Shown here piece by piece: positions 59,309 to 64,000 of a DNA stretch of 64,000 bases; position 1 is the stretch's first letter; the number at the start of each line of letters is the position of its first letter. The notes beneath the pieces were generated by a model. The model was given only the letters and a program-made list of their open reading frames with translations, had not been told where the DNA came from and did no database searches. The stretch is from Streptomyces sp. ISL-1 (GTDB lineage: Bacteria > Actinomycetota > Actinomycetes > Streptomycetales > Streptomycetaceae), in the NCBI RefSeq assembly GCF_018614585.1, contig NZ_JAGGOI010000019.1, positions 90,804 to 154,803 of the forward strand, read 5' to 3'. The translations under genes and the position numbers were made by a program.

Positions 59309-59459
59309 GTAAAAAGTCCTTCGTCGGTCGTCTCATCGGGGCGGTCGTCGCTGCCACCGGTGTGGCGGTGTGCACGGCGCGGAGCTCGGGGGTGACTCCC
59401 CATCGTAGAGGTGAACCTATCGTCTGCCCGATCCGGCCGTCTGCCGGGTATCGGCACTG

Positions 59460-60407
59460 TTACCTCAGGAGGTAACTGCCGATGCCGTCTGCGATTCCCT
59501 GCGCCGCTTTCTCCCGCCAGCTCGAACTCTTCAGCAGGGCGGCGTCTTTCGGGTCACGCATATTGCCGCATTCGATGAACACCTTGGGCACTGTGGACAG
59601 ATTCAGGCCGCCGAGATCCTTGCGTACGTCCAACCCGGTGCCGCCGCCGACGTAGTTGGAGGGGGCGCTGCCGGTCGCGCGCACGAACTTTCCGGCGATC
59701 CGCTCGCCGAGGTCACGGGACGGGCCGACGATCTTCGCGGTGTCCGCCGCACCACCCTTGACCAGGGCGGGAAGGATGACGTGGAAGCCGCGGTTGCCGA
59801 CGGCCGAGCCGTCCGCGTGGACGGAGACGACCGCGGCCGCCCCGGCCTTGTTGCCGACACGCGCCCGTTCGTCCACGCAGGGACCGAAGGGGCGATCGTT
59901 GGCGTGAGTGAATTTGACCGTTGCGCCCTGCTTTTCGAGCAGCGCGCGAAGACGTTGTGAAACATCGAAGGTGAATTCGGCCTCGGTGTAACCGTCGTTT
60001 GTGGCCGTGCCCGTCGTGTCGCATTCCTTGCGATTGGTTCCGATATCCACGAGTTCATTGATTTCGCTCGTGTGCCGGAAATTTCCGGGATTGTGCCCCG
60101 GGTCGACGACCACGACCTTGCCGGCCAGCGGCCCCGACACATTCCCCTTGGAGGGTGAGGGCGCGGACGTGGCGGCGGGGGAGGAGGCGGGCGGCGAAGG
60201 GGATGGGGCAGGTCCCGGCTTGCCCGCGGTCTGCCGGCTCGGCAGCGGCAGTACCTTCGGCGGCTCGTTGTCCTCCGGGCCGCTCATCGCCCTCCAGACC
60301 AGCCACCCCGCCAGAGCGGTCGGCACCAGCGCGGCGATCGCGATGGTCAGATTGCCGCGGCCGACGCGGCGTGGACGGGCGGAGGGCTGGTTCTCGTCGT
60401 ACGACAC
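59460..60407 (-). CDS. N-acetylmuramoyl-L-alanine amidase (Amidase_3), membrane-anchored
   Basis: 315 residues. A membrane helix at about 20-40 (LTIAIAALVPTALAGWLVW) serves as signal anchor, followed by a Pro/Ser spacer (50-88). The Amidase_3 domain begins at VVVVDPGHNPGNF: zinc ligands His105, Glu144 (EAEFTFD) and His197 (VSVHADGS), catalytic Glu in VFIECGNMRD (near 290). It cuts the amide bond between muramic acid and the stem peptide, on the outer face of the membrane. Single gene on the minus strand. Confidence 0.93.
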   Translation of the reverse strand: MSYDENQPSARPRRVGRGNLTIAIAALVPTALAGWLVWRAMSGPEDNEPPKVLPLPSRQTAGKPGPAPSPSPPASSPAATSAPSPSKGNVSGPLAGKVVVVDPGHNPGNFRHTSEINELVDIGTNRKECDTTGTATNDGYTEAEFTFDVSQRLRALLEKQGATVKFTHANDRPFGPCVDERARVGNKAGAAAVVSVHADGSAVGNRGFHVILPALVKGGAADTAKIVGPSRDLGERIAGKFVRATGSAPSNYVGGGTGLDVRKDLGGLNLSTVPKVFIECGNMRDPKDAALLKSSSWREKAAQGIADGIGSYLLR

Positions 60408-60429
60408 CCTCGCGATGCTAGCGGGCGGC

Positions 60430-61080
60430 TCAGATCCCCGGCCCGGTACGCCGAAGGACGCGCAATGAGTCGGTCACCGAGACCTCGGTGAACGCGCCGG
60501 ACGCGAGCGCCCGGAGGTAGACGCGGTACGGGGCCTGGCCGGTCCACTCGTCGACCGGGTCGGGGAAGACGTCATGGATCACCAGCAGGCCGCCGTCGGC
60601 GACATGCGGCGCCCAGCCCTCGTAGTCCCCGCCCGCGTGCTCGTCGGTGTGGCCGCCGTCGATGAAGAGCAGGCCGAGCGGCGTACCCCAGACCTTCGCG
60701 ACCTGCCCGGAGCGCCCGACGACCGCGATGACGTGGTCCTCCAGGCCTGCCTTGAACAGGGTGCGGCGGAAGGCCGGGAGGGTGTCCATCCGGCCCACCT
60801 CCGGGTCGACGACGTCCGGGTCGTGGTAATCCCAGCCCGGCTGCTGCTCCTCGCTGCCCCGGTGGTGGTCGACCGTGACGGCCGTCGTGCCCGCCTCGCG
60901 GGCGGCGTCGGCGAGCAGGATGGTCGAGCGCCCGCAGTACGTACCCACCTCCAGCAGGGGCAGGCCGAGAGCGCCCGCCTCGGCCGCTGCCGCGTACAGG
61001 GCAAGTCCCTCCCGTACGGGCATGAAGCCCTTGGCGGCCTCGAAGGCGGCGAGGGTCTCCGGCTTGGGGGCGGCGGCCAT
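60430..61080 (-). CDS. Class I SAM methyltransferase (cephalosporin-hydroxylase-like)
   Basis: 216 residues from ATG 61078-61080, with AGGAGG before it. SAM motif LPLLEVGTYCGRSTILLADA (about 39-58), acidic motif TVDHHRGSEEQQPGWDYHDP and the DxGH-type LLFIDGGHTDEHAGGDYEGW, followed by GGLLVIHDVFPDP. These are features of the Methyltransf_24 group. Substrate unknown. It lies 42 bp from the second WhiJ-type locus and on the same strand as its ATPase gene. Confidence 0.9.
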   Translation of the reverse strand: MAAAPKPETLAAFEAAKGFMPVREGLALYAAAAEAGALGLPLLEVGTYCGRSTILLADAAREAGTTAVTVDHHRGSEEQQPGWDYHDPDVVDPEVGRMDTLPAFRRTLFKAGLEDHVIAVVGRSGQVAKVWGTPLGLLFIDGGHTDEHAGGDYEGWAPHVADGGLLVIHDVFPDPVDEWTGQAPYRVYLRALASGAFTEVSVTDSLRVLRRTGPGI

Positions 61081-61122
61081 GGTTCCTCCTGGTCGTACGG
61101 GGTGTCCGGCCGCCATCGTGCC

Positions 61123-61542
61123 TCACACGTCGCACTCGAACCACATCGTCTTGCCTCCGGGGAGCGGCACCGTGCCCCAGCGGTCGGTCACGACCTCGAC
61201 GAGGAGGAGCCCCCGCCCGCCCTCGTCGAGCTCGTCGCCTCGGCACTCGGGGCGCACCGGGCGGGGGCAGCGCGGGTGCTCGTCGGAGACCTCGACCCGC
61301 AGCCCGTGCGGCCGTCGCAGGATGAGCAGCGTGCAGCGCCTGCCCGGCACATGCTGCACGACATTGGCGACCAGCTCGGTCAGGGCCAGCTCGGCGGCGT
61401 CGGTCAGCGCGGCCATCTCCCAGCGGGTCAGGAACGTCCGCAGGATGCGCCGCAGATGCCGCGCCGAGTGCTCACCGAGTGTGAAGCCTGTGCGGTAGCT
61501 GTCGCCAATTGCCGCTGGTGAGCCGTCAGTTACGTGATTCAT
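61123..61542 (-). CDS. HATPase_c_2 anti-sigma-like ATP-binding protein, second locus
   Basis: 139 residues. ELALTELVANVVQHVPGRRC (N box), LRVEVSDEHPRC (G1) and GRGLLLVEVVTDRWGT (G2), ending KTMWFECDV. It is a paralogue of the protein at 34925, sharing the FTLGEHSARHLRRILRTFL N-terminus pattern. It is divergent from a DUF5753 regulator and DUF397 gene as in the first locus. Confidence 0.9.
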   Translation of the reverse strand: MNHVTDGSPAAIGDSYRTGFTLGEHSARHLRRILRTFLTRWEMAALTDAAELALTELVANVVQHVPGRRCTLLILRRPHGLRVEVSDEHPRCPRPVRPECRGDELDEGGRGLLLVEVVTDRWGTVPLPGGKTMWFECDV

Positions 61543-61570
61543 GTCACTAGCGTGCGGTGGTGTGGTTACG

Positions 61571-61580
61571 CTCGGCTACG
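61571..61580 (+). promoter_or_regulatory. Shared 10-bp promoter-spacer motif
   Basis: CTCGGCTACG, identical to 35340-35349, both about 50 bp upstream of the GTG of the WhiJ-like regulator. It sits in the same place relative to GGTTAC and GGAAACGAACG, the probable -35/-10 region. Confidence 0.55.
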
Positions 61581-61627
61581 AACGGAAACGAACGCCGCGA
61601 GGCGTGAGCTTGGGGGTGACCGCCCGC

Positions 61628-62476
61628 GTGGCCAATATCCGCGACCTCGATCCCAGCGCATCGCCGCTGGACTACTACGGCTCCGAATTGCGCCGCCTGA
61701 GAGAGGACGCCGGGCTGAAGCAGGGCGAGCTGGGCGTCAGCGTCTTCTGTACGGCGTCGCTGATCGGCCAGATCGAGACGGCGAGGAAGGTGCCGACGAG
61801 GGACTTCTCGGAACGGGTGGACGCGGCGCTGGGGACGGGCGGGGTGTTCTCGCGGCTGGTGGGGCTGGTGCTGCGGAGCCAATTGCCGAGCTGGTTCCAG
61901 GCGTATGCGGAGATGGAGGCGCGGGCGGCGTACATCTCCACGTTTCAGGCGCAGTTGGTGTACGGGTTGCTGCAGACCGAGGCGTATGCGCGGGCGCTGC
62001 TGACAGTCGATCACCCGGACAGGGTCGACGAGATGGTGGCGGCGCGCATGGAACGGCAGCGCATCCTGGCTCGCGAGAATCCTCCGGTGCTGTGGGTGGT
62101 GCTGGACGAGGCGCTACTGCACCGGCAGGTCGGCAGCCGCGAGGTCATGCGGAACCAACTTGCCCACTTGTTGGGTTTCCGTGATCGGCCATGGGTGCAG
62201 GTCCAGATCCTGCCTTTCTCCGCCGGTGAGCACACCGGGATGATGGGGTCGTTCAACCTCCTGCGCTTCGAGGAGGACCCGGATCTCTGCTACGCGGAGA
62301 GCTATGACTCGGGCCAGATGACGGCCAACCCGCAAGTGATCAGGGAGCGTTCCGTCGGTTACGCTCGCTTGCAGGCCACGGCCCGGTCCCCCGAGGACTC
62401 GGCGGCGCTGATCGCTCGCGTAATGGAGGAACGTTATGGGGACCAGCCTGGACCTGACGGGCGTGCAGTGGCGTAA
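61628..62476 (+). CDS. WhiJ-like helix-turn-helix regulator (XRE + DUF5753), second locus
   Basis: 282 residues from GTG 61628. This start aligns with that of the paralogue (both read -I-x-x-LDPSASPLDYYG after four residues) and has GGGGGTG at 61612-61618. XRE HTH: ELRRLREDAGLKQGELGVSV, then IGQIETARKVPTRDFSE. DUF5753: EMEARAAYISTFQAQLVYGL, then QTEAYARALLTVDH and VQILPFSAGEHTGMMGSFNL. It should bind its own promoter region and be modulated by the DUF397 protein, with which it overlaps by 41 bases. Confidence 0.92.
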   Translation: MANIRDLDPSASPLDYYGSELRRLREDAGLKQGELGVSVFCTASLIGQIETARKVPTRDFSERVDAALGTGGVFSRLVGLVLRSQLPSWFQAYAEMEARAAYISTFQAQLVYGLLQTEAYARALLTVDHPDRVDEMVAARMERQRILARENPPVLWVVLDEALLHRQVGSREVMRNQLAHLLGFRDRPWVQVQILPFSAGEHTGMMGSFNLLRFEEDPDLCYAESYDSGQMTANPQVIRERSVGYARLQATARSPEDSAALIARVMEERYGDQPGPDGRAVA

Positions 62477-62708
62477 GTCGTCGTACAGCGGCACCAGTGG
62501 GGGCGACTGCGTCGAGTGCGCCCCCCTCGGCGCCGCCTGGCGTAAGTCGTCGTACAGCGGAGGCACCGGCGGCGACTGCGTCGAAGTCGCCCCCCAGCCC
62601 TGCCGTATCGCCGTCCGCGACTCCAAGAACCCCGGCGGCCCCGCCCTCGCCGTCACCCCCGCCGCCTTCGCGGCCTTCGTCACGGCCGCCGCCGAGGGCG
62701 GCCTCTGA
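62436..62708 (+). CDS. DUF397 protein with a duplicated WRKSSYSG motif, second locus
   Basis: 90 residues; ATG 62436 with GGAGGAACG upstream. WRKSSYSGTSGGDCVECAP and WRKSSYSGGTGGDCVEVAP follow each other, then RIAVRDSKNPGGPALAVTPA. Same duplication as in 36212. Begins inside the regulator gene (41-base overlap), so translation is coupled. Confidence 0.92.
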   Translation: MGTSLDLTGVQWRKSSYSGTSGGDCVECAPLGAAWRKSSYSGGTGGDCVEVAPQPCRIAVRDSKNPGGPALAVTPAAFAAFVTAAAEGGL

Positions 62709-62771
62709 GAGGCCTGATCCGGTGTTGAACTCTGCGGAGGGCGCGCTGTGCACGCCCTCCGCAGTGCTAAA

Positions 62772-63176
62772 TCACTTCTTCTTCTCCAGGCAGACGACAT
62801 ACGCCGTCAGGCTGGAGTTGTCTTCAACGTGCGTCGCCGAGACGGCCCAGCCGGTCGCGCTGGTCCCGTTGGCGGCGGGGCCGCCGTTGGGGCCAATGGG
62901 GTAAGAGTCCGTGAGGTAGGCAGTGGCGGCGTCGGTGACGTTGGTGAGGCCGCCGCCGCCAACCGCGGTCGCGTCGGTCGGGCACTGGACCCATGCGGTC
63001 ACATTCTGGTTCGGAACCAGGGCCATGGGGACGCCGACGTAGGTTTTCGCGACCACCTTGCCGTTCTTGTCGGATCCGTCCGTATCCGGATCGTCGGCCG
63101 CGTAGGCCGTGGACGTCATGCCGGTCGCGAGCATCATCGGGACGCTCGCCAGAGCGAGAACTATGGAGCGCTTCAA
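62772..63176 (-). CDS. Small secreted hypothetical protein
   Basis: 134 residues if TTG 63174-63176 is the start; AGGAGG is seven bases before it. Signal peptide about 1-26 (KRSIVLALASVPMMLATGM, cleavage near AYA-A). The mature part is Gly/Thr/Ala-rich with two cysteines (VQCPTD, VVCLEKKK) and a GGGGLTNVTDAATAYLTDSY segment. It is like small beta-rich streptomycete exoproteins. No family name known. Confidence 0.7.
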   Translation of the reverse strand: MKRSIVLALASVPMMLATGMTSTAYAADDPDTDGSDKNGKVVAKTYVGVPMALVPNQNVTAWVQCPTDATAVGGGGLTNVTDAATAYLTDSYPIGPNGGPAANGTSATGWAVSATHVEDNSSLTAYVVCLEKKK

Positions 63177-63433
63177 CTCCAGACCTCCTGTCAGGGTCGA
63201 TACCCGATCCGCGATCTGTAGCGGATCGATCACCTAGTGTGTAACGCTAAAGGCACATATGGCCGATTTGCCATTGCGCGGGACTGAATGGGTGAGGGGG
63301 CTCTTCCGGTCGCGGTCGTCCTGGTGCCCGGCCCGAAGCCGCGACCATCGAACGCCGGAGAGCTGCCCCCGCGGCACCAATGTCTGGTGCAGTTGTCTGG
63401 TGTGCGACAGGTGTCGTGGACGGAGGCGGCCTG

Positions 63434-63658
63434 ATGCTGTTCTTCGAGAGCCTGCTGGCGCATCTGGCCGGCGACTACCTCATCCAGTCCGACTGGATGG
63501 CGACCGAGAAGGTCAAGCGCTGGTGGCCTGCGGTAGTTCACCGGCGTCGGGGATCAATGGGACCGTGGTCGGCGCTGAGATTGATCTTGATGCCGGTCCG
63601 ACTGCTGGCCTTCTCTGGGCTGCCCCGGGCTAGCGTCGGCTGCCGCGCGACGGTCTGA
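63434..63658 (+). pseudogene. Truncated DUF3307 gene
   Basis: From ATG 63434 the reading LFFESLLAHLAGDYLIQSDW, then MATEKVKRWWPAVVH matches the first helix and motif of DUF3307 membrane proteins. After about residue 36 (63541) the text is unrelated (RRRGSMGPW) and stops at 63658. DUF3307 proteins are about 110-130 residues and are common in phage-like and plasmid regions, so this marks another decayed element. Confidence 0.7.
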
Positions 63659-63762
63659 GAATGCGGTCGGGGCCGCGCGAAGCTGAGAGCCCGTATTCAC
63701 ACGTAGACAGGTAGACAGCCTCAAGTTCGGACAGATCTGGGCAGTCGGACCTCCGTGCTCTC

Positions 63763-64000
63763 TCAGCTGGCGTGAAGGATCCGAAAGCGATCGGGTTCCG
63801 CCGGATCTCGATCAACGACTTGGATTGGCGTCCAAGCCCATTGCCAAACGCTGATGCCCGGTGTGCGGGAGAACTGGATCTGCCCGCGGGTGCCTTCGAC
63901 TGCAACGCGCGGCCAGGATTCGGCAGTGCGCGCCCGGTCCGCACCGTGAGAACGCAGCACATCGGCGAGGACGGCGACCGTGTCGTAGCCCTCGAAGGCG
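63763..64000 (-). CDS. C-terminus of a branched-chain amino-acid-type substrate-binding protein (partial)
   Basis: The minus-strand frame is open to the window end: FEGYDTVAVLADVLRSHGAD, then VAVEGTRGQIQFSRTPGISV and VVDRDPAEPDRFRILHAS. This is the last helix and strands of periplasmic-binding-protein-type lipoproteins of the Leu/Ile/Val ABC family (PF13458). The N-terminal part lies beyond 64000. The ABC permease and ATPase genes are not in the window. Confidence 0.65.
   Translation of the reverse strand, partial: AFEGYDTVAVLADVLRSHGADRARTAESWPRVAVEGTRGQIQFSRTPGISVWQWAWTPIQVVDRDPAEPDRFRILHAS

Overview
The window is high-GC actinobacterial DNA and the gene content points to Streptomyces. The markers are two WhiJ/AbaA-type loci (DUF5753 regulator, DUF397 protein, HATPase protein), DUF2277, an SCO2322-type protein, many GTG starts, and REP-like GC-rich repeats between genes. 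No rRNA, intact tRNA, CRISPR array or complete mobile element is visible.

Left part, about 1-18 kb, is accessory and decaying. Two 3' tRNA fragments (Val-like at 441-485, Ser-like at 4106-4162) lie next to terminator hairpins. One is beside a truncated tyrosine integrase, so both look like attachment-site scars. A 21-bp motif recurs nearby at 307, 4555, 4730 and 4982. Broken genes are frequent: integrase, DUF7144, DUF1275, an alpha/beta hydrolase with two compensating frameshifts, an AlkA-like glycosylase N-terminus, and a beta-lactamase-family C-terminus. Intact genes include a secreted collagen-like protein, an MFS exporter, a VOC/MarR pair with two visible operators, a membrane-bound SpoIIE-type phosphatase, OsmC, SseB and a secreted I36-like inhibitor.

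Middle part, about 17-38 kb, is ordinary chromosome: DUF2277/DedA (overlapping tail to tail), DoxX with an iron-box-like site, a large FAD-NAD(P)-binding protein, a PhoD-like phosphatase, a secreted HNH nuclease, a FetB-like permease and a TMEM165/GDT1 transporter behind a yybP-ykoY (Mn2+) riboswitch. Then come a HAD phosphatase, an MFS pump with a C-terminal helical extension, a GT87-PAP2 fusion, the first WhiJ-type locus (34.9-36.5 kb) and a DUF4386/TetR pair with two palindromic operators.

The most coherent system, 38.5-58 kb, is a steroid-type KstR regulon. A KstR-like TetR regulator (52.7-53.35 kb) is surrounded by KstR-type operators (TnnAACnnGTTnnA or close variants). They precede a CYP125-like P450 and a FadA5-like thiolase (divergent), an MBL-fold hydrolase, an aldehyde dehydrogenase coupled to a 3Fe-4S ferredoxin, kstR itself, and a glycosyltransferase / methyltransferase / alpha-alpha-toroid operon. 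Embedded in it (42-48.3 kb) is a tightly overlapping five-gene ECF transporter operon behind a cobalamin riboswitch. Its first gene is a secreted, membrane-anchored alpha/alpha-toroid protein, which suggests a vitamin B12 uptake system with an intrinsic-factor-like surface binder. A 24-residue ribosomal protein bL37 gene lies at 49753-49827.

Right end, 58-64 kb: a DUF5336-like membrane protein, a cell-wall amidase, a methyltransferase, the second WhiJ-type locus (61.1-62.7 kb), a small secreted protein, a truncated DUF3307 gene and the C-terminus of a branched-chain amino-acid-type substrate-binding protein running off the end.
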